Source of the DNA: Bradyrhizobium sp. Rc3b
GTDB lineage: Bacteria; Pseudomonadota; Alphaproteobacteria; Rhizobiales; Xanthobacteraceae
Direction of reading: 5' to 3'
DNA length: 64,000 bases
Assembly: GCF_900114915.1 (NCBI RefSeq)
Contig: NZ_FOUS01000005.1
Coordinates: 1-64,000, forward strand
Shown here piece after piece: positions 18,562-27,407 of this stretch. Each line of letters starts with the position of its first letter. Within the stretch, counting starts at the first letter, position 1. Under the pieces are notes generated by a model. The model searched no databases. It was given only the letters and a program-made list of their open reading frames with translations, and was not told the DNA's origin. The position numbers and the translations under genes are program-made.

Positions 18562-20376
18562 GTGATGGGCACCCTGCGGGATCACTTCGACGTTGTTGTC
18601 ATTGGCAGCGGCGCAGGCGGTGCACCTATCGCCTACGAGCTTGCCAGGGAGTCCAAATCGGTGCTGGTACTCGAAAAGGGCCCCCTCCTGCGCACTCAGG
18701 AGGAGCGAGGCGCTGGTAGGCTAAGCGACTTCAAGCGGGACGAGATGTTTAACGCCGGCCCTGAGCGGATCATCACCACCCCTGGGATGGTCAATACGGG
18801 CGCCAGTTTCTTCACCAGCCATGTCGAACCTGATCTCAACGATGAGCCGCACGTCTTCACAAATGTGGATAGGCCACAGGATGGCTCCAAGATCACCATT
18901 GAGGGCTATACGGCGCAGGTCGTGGGCGGCGGTACGCAGCTTTACGGCGCGGTCTCGTTACGCTTTGCGGAACGGGACTTCAAACTGAAGTCGGCCAATG
19001 AAGGACGCAAGCTCCAGGGCGACCCGAATAGAGATGCCCTCAAGCATGTCATAGACTGGCCTTTCGACTATGACGATCTTGAACCCTACTACGCCAAAGC
19101 CGAATATCTGATCGGTCTTAACGGGACAGTAGCAGGTCAAGCAAAGAGGTTTTCGAAGGATAGCTATCAGACGCCGCGGCCGCCCAACCCCATCAGCGAG
19201 TTTGCCCGAGTCGGCATGGGAAAGCTCGGTCTTCGAACCTATCGTACACCGCTGGCTGTGATAACAGAAGATCACGCGCCGAGTGACCGCAAAGCGGGCG
19301 ATCCCAAGGTCGGATACGTAAACCGTTACGGTGATCCCCTCGGCTACAAATCCAACACTTGGGTGTCCCTGCTTCGTCCGACCATTCGCGAGGGGCACGA
19401 TCTCGAGCTGCGGCCAAACTGCGTAGTCACCCACCTTGAGGCGAGCGGTCGCACCATCTCAAAGATTCATTATCGGGATGCGAGCGGCCGCCCCTGCATG
19501 GTTACCGGAAAGGTGGTCGTCGTAGCCTGCTCGGCAATCGAATCGGTCCGGCTGCTTATGCTCTCGGCGGAGGAGGATCGGTCATCGTTCGGATCACTAG
19601 TCCGCTATCAGGAAGATGGCAGCCTCCTCGGGCGGTTCTTCCTGACCCACGCATTCGGTGGCGCCGAGGTACAGATCAAGGGCCAGCGATTCGACAAATC
19701 GATTTCCCTCGACAGCGACTATGCTACCGACTCCTGCGCATCTCAGGATTTCCTCGATGCTCACGGACTGTGGGCTGGCGGAGCCATCTACAACAACACG
19801 TCCGATCAGTGCTTGCCCATTACAATGGCGCGAACCGAAGGCGATACCGACCTCGATTTCTTCTGGGGCGGCTTCATGAGTGCCCAGGACCACACTTCGG
19901 AGGCGGCGCTGCAATGGCTGAGCGCCGCATTCGGCGCCCGTCTCTCCGCAGCTTTTATGGCAAATCAGGTGCCTCGTTTCGAAAATCGAATTGAGTTGCA
20001 CCCGGATGTTCGCGACAAATGGAATCGTAAGTGCGGACACATCATCAAGAATTTCCACCCACACGACGAACAGGTGATGAGTGCCTTCGCTGAAGTGTGT
20101 CGTCAGATCATGGCGGCCGGTGTTCCGGAATACACCGAGCTCGGATGGGGGTCGGTCTATGGCAACGCGGTGCGCATCGCGAACCACATCCTGGGCGGCG
20201 CTCGTTTCGCACAGACGCGTGAGCTAGGCGTTCTGAACACGAACTGCAGGATTTGGGATATCGACAATCTTTACGTAACGGACGGCGCGTTTATGCCGAC
20301 CTCAGGAGGCGCGAATCCCACCTTGACGATACAGGCGAACGCATTCCGCGTCGCCGATCATCTGAAGCAGATCTGA
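18562..20376 (+). CDS. FAD-dependent GMC oxidoreductase (gluconate/sugar dehydrogenase-like large subunit)
   Basis: The 604-residue product has the Rossmann FAD motif VVVIGSGAGGAPIAYEL near the N-terminus. The GMC C-terminal domain ends in TDGAFMPTSGGANPTLTIQA, with the likely catalytic pair H542 (in RIANHILGG) and N585. GMC enzymes oxidise alcohols or sugars with FAD. Pairing with a subunit-3-like gene suggests an electron-transferring dehydrogenase rather than an oxidase. Start may be GTG 18562 or ATG 18565. There is no cytochrome subunit gene nearby and no export signal, so the electron acceptor is unclear. The substrate may be a glucan-derived sugar, inferred from the adjacent GH13 gene only. 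Confidence 0.88.
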   Translation: MMGTLRDHFDVVVIGSGAGGAPIAYELARESKSVLVLEKGPLLRTQEERGAGRLSDFKRDEMFNAGPERIITTPGMVNTGASFFTSHVEPDLNDEPHVFTNVDRPQDGSKITIEGYTAQVVGGGTQLYGAVSLRFAERDFKLKSANEGRKLQGDPNRDALKHVIDWPFDYDDLEPYYAKAEYLIGLNGTVAGQAKRFSKDSYQTPRPPNPISEFARVGMGKLGLRTYRTPLAVITEDHAPSDRKAGDPKVGYVNRYGDPLGYKSNTWVSLLRPTIREGHDLELRPNCVVTHLEASGRTISKIHYRDASGRPCMVTGKVVVVACSAIESVRLLMLSAEEDRSSFGSLVRYQEDGSLLGRFFLTHAFGGAEVQIKGQRFDKSISLDSDYATDSCASQDFLDAHGLWAGGAIYNNTSDQCLPITMARTEGDTDLDFFWGGFMSAQDHTSEAALQWLSAAFGARLSAAFMANQVPRFENRIELHPDVRDKWNRKCGHIIKNFHPHDEQVMSAFAEVCRQIMAAGVPEYTELGWGSVYGNAVRIANHILGGARFAQTRELGVLNTNCRIWDIDNLYVTDGAFMPTSGGANPTLTIQANAFRVADHLKQI

Positions 20377-20383
20377 GGTTCCG

Positions 20384-21535
20384 ATGGACCCGAGATTCAA
20401 TGACATCGCGGCAGATCCACGCAATTCGATCTTCCAGGTTATGTTCTTCCCGGATCGGGTTTATCATGCGCAATACCTCAACGCGACGCGTAGCAGCCGC
20501 TACCGCTATGTTGTGCAAGAGGTTCGAGGAAAGTCAGAGATTACCACTCTTAAAGGCTACGTGTTCATCGACGGGCTTCAAATCTGCAACTTCCTCCGTA
20601 TCGAAGCGCGCGGTGGCCGATTGGCCGAAGTCGTCCGGGAGAGAGGCCGACTGATGGGACCGGACATCATCGCTAATGTCGGCCTCACGGCGGTTGGCGG
20701 CCCGCGAGTGGACGCCCAGGTGCGGATGCATTTTTGTCCCTGGATCCATGGCTACCAAGTCGAGTTATGGGAGACTTTGGATGCGCCATCGGGCAAGCAT
20801 CACGATTATCAGGTAGTGGATATGATGGGCTATCGCGGCTCCATCACAAAGGTGCCTGAGTTCGCAGGCGCCCTCGCCGATCTTGGCGGCCTGAAGCGGA
20901 TCGACCTCGCCTTTCGCGAAAATGACGTATCTTACCCGTTTCGTACTATTGTGGAGGACAAGGATGCGGCTTGGGACAATTACTACAAGCGCAATATCCA
21001 AGTACCCAATACAAATGAGCCGAGCAGCGATCACAACACGGTCGAACAGAACGGCTATGGCGTGGATTTCGAGCGTGGCTGGTTCATCAAGAAAGTCAGG
21101 GACATCCCACCGGTCCGTTATCGCAATGGCATGATGGAGCCGGGCAATCCGAACGCGCGGGATGACAACATCATCGAGATGCGATGGGTATTGCAGCAGG
21201 AATTTGGCGGCACGGTCGTTTTCTTCCATGAAGTTACAATCCCTCCGCACACGGTTGAAGGCACCCATCAGCACATCGGCAGTGAAGAACTCTACTACGT
21301 CTTCGAGGGCCGGGGCGTCGCGTATATGGGTGCTGAGGACGATCCCAAACTGGCCCGGGACGACACGATTCCGGTCGTAACCCGGCCGATCTACGGTCTC
21401 GATCCGAAGCCTTGTAAGAAGCTCGACGTGGCCCCGGGCAGCGTGATCTACACGAAGAGCGGCGGCATTCACGGGATCGAGAATCCGTTTGACGAGCCGC
21501 TACGGTTTGCCGCGTTTCTCTACCACAGCACTTGA
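20384..21535 (+). CDS. Cupin-domain protein A of the GMC/GH13 cluster
   Basis: The 383-residue protein starts 7 bases after the GMC gene. Its N-terminal 200 residues are beta-rich and unrecognised. The C-terminal part is a cupin with complete metal ligands: H295 and H297 in GTHQHIGSEELYYVFEG, E301 and H363 in KSGGIHGIEN. Such sites bind Fe, Mn, Ni or Zn and serve isomerases, dioxygenases or sugar-binding regulators. A 30-residue insertion between the two cupin motifs is notable. In this operon it may isomerise or further oxidise the product of the dehydrogenase, but that is inference. Confidence 0.75.
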   Translation: MDPRFNDIAADPRNSIFQVMFFPDRVYHAQYLNATRSSRYRYVVQEVRGKSEITTLKGYVFIDGLQICNFLRIEARGGRLAEVVRERGRLMGPDIIANVGLTAVGGPRVDAQVRMHFCPWIHGYQVELWETLDAPSGKHHDYQVVDMMGYRGSITKVPEFAGALADLGGLKRIDLAFRENDVSYPFRTIVEDKDAAWDNYYKRNIQVPNTNEPSSDHNTVEQNGYGVDFERGWFIKKVRDIPPVRYRNGMMEPGNPNARDDNIIEMRWVLQQEFGGTVVFFHEVTIPPHTVEGTHQHIGSEELYYVFEGRGVAYMGAEDDPKLARDDTIPVVTRPIYGLDPKPCKKLDVAPGSVIYTKSGGIHGIENPFDEPLRFAAFLYHST

Positions 21536-21554
21536 TACGGATCGGGAGCGGGCC

Positions 21555-22871
21555 ATGTCGATCGTTGATGCGGAGATACCCAAAGTCAGGACGTTTTCGC
21601 CGGGCACACGACCGAACTACAACCAAAATAACCCAATCTGGAAATTGGTGAAGGTACTCGAAGCGACCCAGCTTCAGGCCGATCGCGAGCATTACCTGCC
21701 GGAAACTCTCCAGCATCTGTTCGGGCTCCAGGAGGTAACGCTCATTGGGCCGACGGGTGACGGATGGCAGAACCAGGACCCGCGGCTTCAGGACATCAAG
21801 GAGGATTTCCAGAAGCAAAATCTCTATGATTTCATCCTGAACGGGACTGAGATCACCCGAGGCTATGCGCGCGCCGGTGATTGGACCGGCAGCTTCCTGC
21901 GCATAGCTTATGTTCCTCGGCCCCCGCTCCTCGGTTCAGATGGGGTATTCCCGGGCGAGACCATTCGGCTTTATCTCAGGGTCGGCAAAGATGAGACCGG
22001 CAAAACCTACCTGACTGTTCCCTACAGTGCGGAATCGGCCCGTTACGAGATCGAGCTTTGGGCTTACCCGGGAAATGATCTGGCCGGCCAGCTTGGACCG
22101 CGCGGTAAGGATGCCATCGCACGTGGCGCATTGCTGGCACGACCTGATCTCGTCCATGGCCAGCTTAGCGACTTCGTCGGGCTTCCGTTCGACGATGCCC
22201 GGGCAGCGGCCCGGAATGCCGGACGAGGCATCAACCTGCTCGACCTAGCCCCCACTCACACCATGCATCCGGTGCGCCCGCTGCGGCTGGAACTTGCTTG
22301 GACGGATTCCACGGCAACGAGGTGGGACAATTCGGCGGGCAGCAACTACGTCTACGAATTTTCGATGTCGCTGCGCGGCTGGAGCAGCTATTTTGCCATC
22401 GGAGAGAGCCAAAATCCGCACGGAGGCATTGGTGGCCTCGAGTATCGCAACCTCTACTCGAACTATTTTGATCACGAGGCTCAACGACGTGGCGAACTCG
22501 GATCATCATGGACGCCCGAGCTCGGTCGGATCTTACGGGATTGGCAGTTCGATGCCGATCACAACCGACCGTCAGGAAAGAGACAAGAGGATTTTTTCGC
22601 CATCGACTATATGGACCTGCATATCCTGAGGCCCGCAGCGATAATTGGGATGCACCGCCATCGCGACAACCAGGAAGTGTTTCTGCTAATGGAAGGACGC
22701 GGGCTCATGGTGATGGGCGACTGGGAAAAAGTACCTTCCCGCGAGCGCGCGGTCGAACTACGGATCATGAAGCCGGGCGATCTCTCTTTGGTGAAGCCGG
22801 GGCAGTTTCACGCCCTTGTCAACCTGCTCGACGAGAACTTATTGCTGTTCATGTTTGGCGGCTACGATTGA
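21555..22871 (+). CDS. Cupin-domain protein B of the GMC/GH13 cluster
   Basis: This 438-residue protein starts at ATG 21555, behind GGGAG and 19 bases after cupin A. A long N-terminal region (1-340) contains a beta-sandwich-like segment (TGSFLRIAYVPRPPLLGSDG). The C-terminal cupin has ligands H367 and H369 in GMHRHRDNQEVFLLMEG, E374, and H419 in VKPGQFHALVN. It shares overall layout with cupin A but little sequence. It is the last gene of the operon. The function is unknown, and two metal-site cupins in one dehydrogenase operon suggest consecutive steps or a heteromer. Confidence 0.75.
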   Translation: MSIVDAEIPKVRTFSPGTRPNYNQNNPIWKLVKVLEATQLQADREHYLPETLQHLFGLQEVTLIGPTGDGWQNQDPRLQDIKEDFQKQNLYDFILNGTEITRGYARAGDWTGSFLRIAYVPRPPLLGSDGVFPGETIRLYLRVGKDETGKTYLTVPYSAESARYEIELWAYPGNDLAGQLGPRGKDAIARGALLARPDLVHGQLSDFVGLPFDDARAAARNAGRGINLLDLAPTHTMHPVRPLRLELAWTDSTATRWDNSAGSNYVYEFSMSLRGWSSYFAIGESQNPHGGIGGLEYRNLYSNYFDHEAQRRGELGSSWTPELGRILRDWQFDADHNRPSGKRQEDFFAIDYMDLHILRPAAIIGMHRHRDNQEVFLLMEGRGLMVMGDWEKVPSRERAVELRIMKPGDLSLVKPGQFHALVNLLDENLLLFMFGGYD

Positions 22872-23071
22872 GAGTTTTGAACGCAACATCCGCGTTTGGC
22901 CAGGCTCGGGAGTTGCACGTGTTTTCAATCCTTGCTTCGATCTAAATTGGATTGGAGCTCTGATGTTGCAATTGCAACGATGACGAAAACCGCCTGCGAC
23001 CTGTTCAGGTTGAGCGCGCAAGGCAATCTGCAATATCTCACACTCTCGTTCTTTAATTTTTGTGAGGTCGT

Positions 23072-23686
23072 ATGAGCAACCAGCAGATGAGCAAGGTTTG
23101 GACCGTCGTCGGTCTTTTTCTACTCTACTATGCGCTCAATACGTGGATTGTTACGCAGGGCGGACAGGAGATCTTCGGCGCAAAGCTGATCGTTTCGAAC
23201 CGGGCTCCCGCCGCAATGTGGGGTATCCCCATCATCTGCATTGCGCTGTTTCTAAATTCAATTGTCGGAACTCATTATGCACGACGAACCGGCCCAAATT
23301 GGCACGAGCGGGTCCCCATAGTCGGATTCGATAATATTAGCAGCGGAACCCGCGAGGGTAGATTTTACCAAGGATCGATGCTGGCGCTCCTGTCACTGCT
23401 TCCCGCAGTTGCGCTACTTCACTTCTGGCGGCTGTTTCTCAGCGCAAACGTGGTGACAACTGAAAAGCCGCCACGGGAGGCTAGCAGCATTTGGGATTGG
23501 TCGGCTCTGACGACACTCAACGACCCCGCGCGCATCTGTACGGACTTGGTTCGTGAGGGCGGCATTCCGAGCTGCATGAAGAACGCCACGATACTTCCTG
23601 GTCTCGAACCAACATTTTTCGCCTTGCTTACTATTGCCGCGGCAATCGCTTTCATCAAACATTGGCGCGCTATTTTCCGCCGCTGA
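23072..23686 (+). CDS. Four-helix membrane protein of unknown function
   Basis: The 204-residue protein has likely membrane helices near residues 9-25, 48-64, 95-115 and 183-200, and a soluble segment of about 65 residues between the third and fourth with two cysteines (RICTDLVREGGIPSCMKNAT) that could form a periplasmic disulfide. GAGG lies just upstream of the ATG. It is 200 bases from the cupin operon and 48 bases from the next gene. No family recognised. Confidence 0.65.
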   Translation: MSNQQMSKVWTVVGLFLLYYALNTWIVTQGGQEIFGAKLIVSNRAPAAMWGIPIICIALFLNSIVGTHYARRTGPNWHERVPIVGFDNISSGTREGRFYQGSMLALLSLLPAVALLHFWRLFLSANVVTTEKPPREASSIWDWSALTTLNDPARICTDLVREGGIPSCMKNATILPGLEPTFFALLTIAAAIAFIKHWRAIFRR

Positions 23687-23734
23687 TGTGATGAAGCCGG
23701 CTCGCTTTTTTGAGGATCTTCCCAGGAGGATGCG

Positions 23735-24828
23735 ATGCGAAACTCGTTCGCCATTCTTGGCATTGCCGCCCTACTCGCGGCAGCGGCTGCCGCTGCCTAC
23801 GAGTTCTCTTCACGAAAGTGCCGCCATGGACACACGAGCAGGCCGAAGTCAAAGCACTGACTTTTGCAAATGGCTTGCTCGATCAGGGGCGCTCTCCGGA
23901 AGCATGGCCCAATCGCGCGTTCGTTCCGGCTGCGATAATAAACTCGGTGACCGCTCAATTTGTAGGGACCGAATATCGCGTGACGACGGGAGAACGCGAT
24001 CCGCAGGGACAGATAGATCGATCATTCCTTGTCAAGCTCGACACACTCGAACTAGCTGGTTCCGCGGGCATGCTTCGCTCGCGACTTGGGCTGACTCTCG
24101 AACGCGACAGAGATGTAGGCGGCGGGCCACCTAAGGAAGAACTCGCGCCTCAACCGGAAGAAATACCGTCCGTGGATGAGTCCGAAAAGCCGGCTCGCGT
24201 CGAAACCGCTGTCACGGAAGCGCAGTCCGAAGCAAACCAAACTGGAGTCTCGCCAGAACCGGCGAGCTACGACGGTCAGCCGATCGTACCAACGAAAATC
24301 TACGCGCGCCGACCGTTGAACGAGGAACGGGAAAAGGCCCCTGCGGCAACGTATGCCAAGGCAGACCCCGCCAGTGTGGCAACACCTGACCGGGACCGCT
24401 TCTACGAGGTCGGCTACCGTGGAACGCTGCGTAGGATGGTCGATCATGTCATCGAGATTGAGGGTCCCCTCTATTTCGACGTCCTCGTCGATCGAATTGC
24501 GCGCGCACACGGCTTCATGCGCTCAGGGGAGACGGTCCAAAAGATCATTGCCTCATCGCTGGGGCGCAATCGGTTTCCGACCACCAAAGACGGCGAACGG
24601 GAGATTGTCTGGCCGCAGGATGCCATGGCGGAAAGCGCTCCTTACAGGGGCGCGGGGGGACGCGACCACATCGACATCCCGCTTCCCGAGTTGGCAAGTC
24701 TCGCTGCCACGCTGCGCTCGGAGGAGGATGAGGACATCATCCGTGGAATGCAGGAGCACTTCGGCTTAGGGCGCCTGGCAGCTTCGACCCGCGAACGCTT
24801 CGAGGCAGCCGTCGCCACAGCTGGCTAA
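23735..24828 (+). pseudogene. Chimeric gene: signal-peptide start, unknown middle, DUF3320 C-terminal domain
   Basis: AGGAGG five bases before ATG 23735 drives a signal-peptide-like start (MRNSFAILGIAALLAAAAAA) that stops after 42 residues. A one-base shift enters the long frame reading FTKVPPWTHEQAEVKALTFA to 24828. Residues after about 24400 (YRGTLRRMVDHVIEIEGPLY, VDRIARAHGFMRSGETVQKI, MQEHFGLGRLAASTRERFEA) match DUF3320, a domain normally found at the very end of giant DUF4011-type helicases. No helicase is present. Either this is a genuine small DUF3320 protein with a frameshifted start, or a fusion of two broken genes. The long frame alone (23710-24828, 372 residues) is uninterrupted. 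Confidence 0.55.
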
Positions 24829-25019
24829 TGTCACAGTTTATTTCTGCCTCGCCCGTCAACATGACGCAGCCATTCTGACGAAGTCGCGCCATGTGCAACC
24901 TTAAGCGGGCCTAACGATCTATCCATGGCGTATGCCTACCGCGGCGTGTAACTCTCGGTCAATTGGGCGTCTTCGTCCTCGATCCCATCTAGATCATCGG
25001 GAAGTTCGTCGCTGGAGAA

Positions 25020-25252
25020 AGCCGATCACAATTTACGTCAATGGCACGGCGTACGAAGTTCCAAAGGATCGCATTTCGTATGAGGAACTTATGGCACTGA
25101 TCGGAGCCCCGGCCCTTCCCGACGACCAGCGCTACTCCGTTCAGTTCAGCAAGGGACAGTCCGGCAAGCCGACGGGCACTCTCATTGAGGGCGAGACGGT
25201 ACAGGTGAAGAAGGGCATGGAATTCGATGTCACACCGGCTAATCGCTCGTAG
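25020..25252 (+). pseudogene. Ubiquitin-like protein (multiubiquitin-domain type), start codon not evident
   Basis: The reading KPITIYVNGTAYEVPKDRIS, then YSVQFSKGQSGKPTGTLIEG and VKKGMEFDVTPANRS matches the bacterial beta-grasp Ubl proteins grouped with the multiubiquitin family. In known operons these are encoded beside E1-like, E2-like and JAB-type genes. Here a single Ubl repeat of about 75 residues is present. The frame is open upstream to an ATG at 24932, but those residues look random, and no start lies at the expected position beside GGAG at 25013. It overlaps the E1-like gene by 26 bases, the usual coupling in such operons. Probably a relic. Confidence 0.65.
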
Positions 25253-25616
25253 CAACGACCTTCTCCGTCTGCGGAACGACGGTTTCAACATCGAAGTTCG
25301 CAATGGTTACCTGCTCATCAAGGACGTGCCCTACGTCGATGACGCTGGCATAGTGCACGAAGATGGCGTGCTGATCTCAGAACTTGAACTCGAAGTACGA
25401 GACGGCCAACAGGTCACGCGGCGCCCCAACGATCATGTAGCCCGCTGGGACCGGAAAGCATCCCTATCACGCGAATGGCCAAAAAATCCGTAGCTTCGAA
25501 AACGGTAGCGCGCCGCATGACCTCGGCAACGGCATCAAGGCGGATTTCACGTTTTCCGCTAAGGCAAGCTATCGCGACTACGAACACAAGATGCGGGCTT
25601 ACCTCGGAGATTGTGG
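25227..25616 (+). pseudogene. E1-like (ThiF-family) protein, N-terminal DUF6791 region only, frameshifted and truncated
   Basis: From ATG 25227 the frame reads LLRLRNDGFNIEVRNGYLLI, KDVPYVDDAGIVHEDG and RPNDHVARW. One extra G in 25447-25449 then shifts it to an early stop at 25493. Removing that G restores TGKHPYHANGQKIRSFENGS, KADFTFSAKASYRDYEHKMR and AYLG to about 25616. This is the N-terminal DUF6791 domain of ThiF-type E1 enzymes in bacterial ubiquitin-like operons. The adenylation domain with its ATP site and catalytic Cys is missing, because the sequence runs into a minus-strand phage gene. It is non-functional as it stands. Confidence 0.65.
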
Positions 25617-26181
25617 GTGAAGCGCAGAAGGTCAGACCGGGGGTAACGGCCCAGACATATCCGGTTTTTGCGACCGACGACAATGACGCGAGACGGCACG
25701 TCCCATCGAAGCCGTCTTCAGGCGGACCGAACGCAGCGGCGAAGCCCGGCGCGAGCTTGATAACACGCACGGCATCCAGCCAGAGACTCACGCCGCGAAA
25801 GCCTCCCGTGCACCACGTCACAATGACGCCAGCGACGCGGATGAGCGAGCCGCCACAGATGATGATGCCCTGCTTGAGGGAGTTACCTTTCGCATCTACG
25901 AGTTCTGGCTGCTTCTTGGGCGACCTGAAAAAGAAAGCGATTGCGCCTTCCTTCGTCTCCTTCCATGGAACATAGACTTTCTTCTTGCTAGCGAAATGCT
26001 GGTCAATGACTGCTTGAATTTCTCCCCTAAAGTGCTCTGTATAGTCATCATCGGCAGTCGCTTCGGTCTTGTATTTCCCATCTGCATAGTCACCCTCCGT
26101 GTCGGGCTCGGTCAGCTTCGGATGGCGCGCGGTCATGACTTGGGTGACGAATGGGACGTACTCAAATCTCTTATCGGCCAT
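25414..26181 (-). CDS. Phage-type single-stranded DNA-binding protein (DUF2815-like), C-terminus replaced
   Basis: From ATG 26181 (GAGG nine bases upstream) the product reads MADKRFEYVPFVTQVMTARH and continues to WKETKEGAIAFFFRSPKKQP, GFRGVSLWLDAVRVIKLAPG and FGPPEDGFDG. This is the pattern of DUF2815 phage ssDNA-binding proteins. The natural protein should end soon after EDGFDG (near 25690). The frame instead stays open for another 90 residues only because it crosses the antisense of the E1-like fragment, ending at 25414. The junction at about 25620-25690 therefore truncated both genes. The core fold might still be made, but the acidic C-terminal tail is gone. Confidence 0.6.
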   Translation of the reverse strand: MADKRFEYVPFVTQVMTARHPKLTEPDTEGDYADGKYKTEATADDDYTEHFRGEIQAVIDQHFASKKKVYVPWKETKEGAIAFFFRSPKKQPELVDAKGNSLKQGIIICGGSLIRVAGVIVTWCTGGFRGVSLWLDAVRVIKLAPGFAAAFGPPEDGFDGTCRLASLSSVAKTGYVWAVTPGLTFCASPTISEVSPHLVFVVAIACLSGKREIRLDAVAEVMRRATVFEATDFLAIRVIGMLSGPSGLHDRWGAA

Positions 26182-26309
26182 CGCTGTGGACCTCATTGGA
26201 GGCGGTTCACTTTGCATGATTCCCCAACACAGGCCTAATGCATGTTATTGCATTTCAATTGTAAGCATTCGAGCCCACCCGGCTTGTTGATCGTTGAGAG
26301 ACCAGACGA

Positions 26310-27371
26310 GTGGCAGCGCACAAGAATCAGCATTACACGCCGAGATGCCTTCTAAAGCCCTTCACTCTCAACGGAGGCGGCAAGGCAATTAACCTGTATA
26401 CACTTCGCAAGGATAAACTCGTTAGCGATGCGCCCGTCAAAAACCAGTGCTCGCGAAACTACTTCTATGGCGATGATTTGGTACTTGAAAACACGTTAGC
26501 TGAGATCGAGGGACCTTACAGCAAGATGCTGGGTCGAGTGATCGCACAGACCGAAACGCAAGAGGATATGAGCAACTTGCTTTTCTTCATGCATTTGCAG
26601 TTGCGCCGGACTGATATGGCGATACGACGGTTCTCGGCAATGCAGCAAGGTCTCTTCCGTGAGGTGTTTGGTGACGACGAACCGGAGAACTCACCAGAGA
26701 GCTTCAATATCCAGTCATCGTTGCAATCTTGCGTCGAACTGCACGAGACATTGACTGATTTGAAGCCACGGATTGTGGTGAACAGAACCGCGCTGCCTTT
26801 CGTCATATGTGATGATCCGGCCGTCCTCGCTAACAGATTCGCAAATCAGCGCCTTAAGCAACAGGACTACGGTCTCCACTCATCGGGACTGATGTTGACA
26901 ATGCCCCTCACTAGGCATCTGGCCGTTCTTGCATATGACGGCAACGTGTACACAGCCCCCAATCTCGCTGACGGCCGCATAGTCCTCAAGAAAGATAGCG
27001 ACGTTGAAGCGTTCAATGAGCTTCAGTTTCTGAAGGCATCCGCCAGTATTTTCTTTGATGATTGGGGGCACCGTGAGTATGTGCGAGAGCAATTCCAACG
27101 CTCGAAGGAGCGGCGCTTAGGCGACTTAGGACAGGAAGTCACATTCACTTGGGCCCGCCTTGAGGAGGAGCGAGAAGACGGAACACGCTTGTTCAAAGCG
27201 GTGCCTAAGGAAGAAGCGCAGGGAGAGCGCGTGCTAATCCATCAGTCGGTCAAGTATCCGATGCCTGCAAAGTGGATGTCGGAACTTACGTATCGAAATC
27301 CCCTCAAGACGTTCCACAACGGTACAGGCGCTGGACATGTGCGCCGCCAAGAATGGCTGAGCCGCGACTAA
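26310..27371 (+). CDS. DUF4238-family protein
   Basis: The 353-residue protein starts at GTG 26310 and opens AAHKNQHYTPRCLLKPFTLN, the family hallmark (HY-P-R-x-L-x-x-F). A middle segment, NRTALPFVICDDPAVLANRF, is also typical of DUF4238. The biochemical role is unknown; members are scattered across mobile regions and are suspected nuclease- or defence-related proteins, which is not proven. No signal peptide or membrane helix is seen. It stands alone on the plus strand near the island border. Confidence 0.75.
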   Translation: MAAHKNQHYTPRCLLKPFTLNGGGKAINLYTLRKDKLVSDAPVKNQCSRNYFYGDDLVLENTLAEIEGPYSKMLGRVIAQTETQEDMSNLLFFMHLQLRRTDMAIRRFSAMQQGLFREVFGDDEPENSPESFNIQSSLQSCVELHETLTDLKPRIVVNRTALPFVICDDPAVLANRFANQRLKQQDYGLHSSGLMLTMPLTRHLAVLAYDGNVYTAPNLADGRIVLKKDSDVEAFNELQFLKASASIFFDDWGHREYVREQFQRSKERRLGDLGQEVTFTWARLEEEREDGTRLFKAVPKEEAQGERVLIHQSVKYPMPAKWMSELTYRNPLKTFHNGTGAGHVRRQEWLSRD

Positions 27372-27407
27372 AGAAGGCGGAGGGTAGTCCGGCTGGCCAG
27401 CGAGGGA

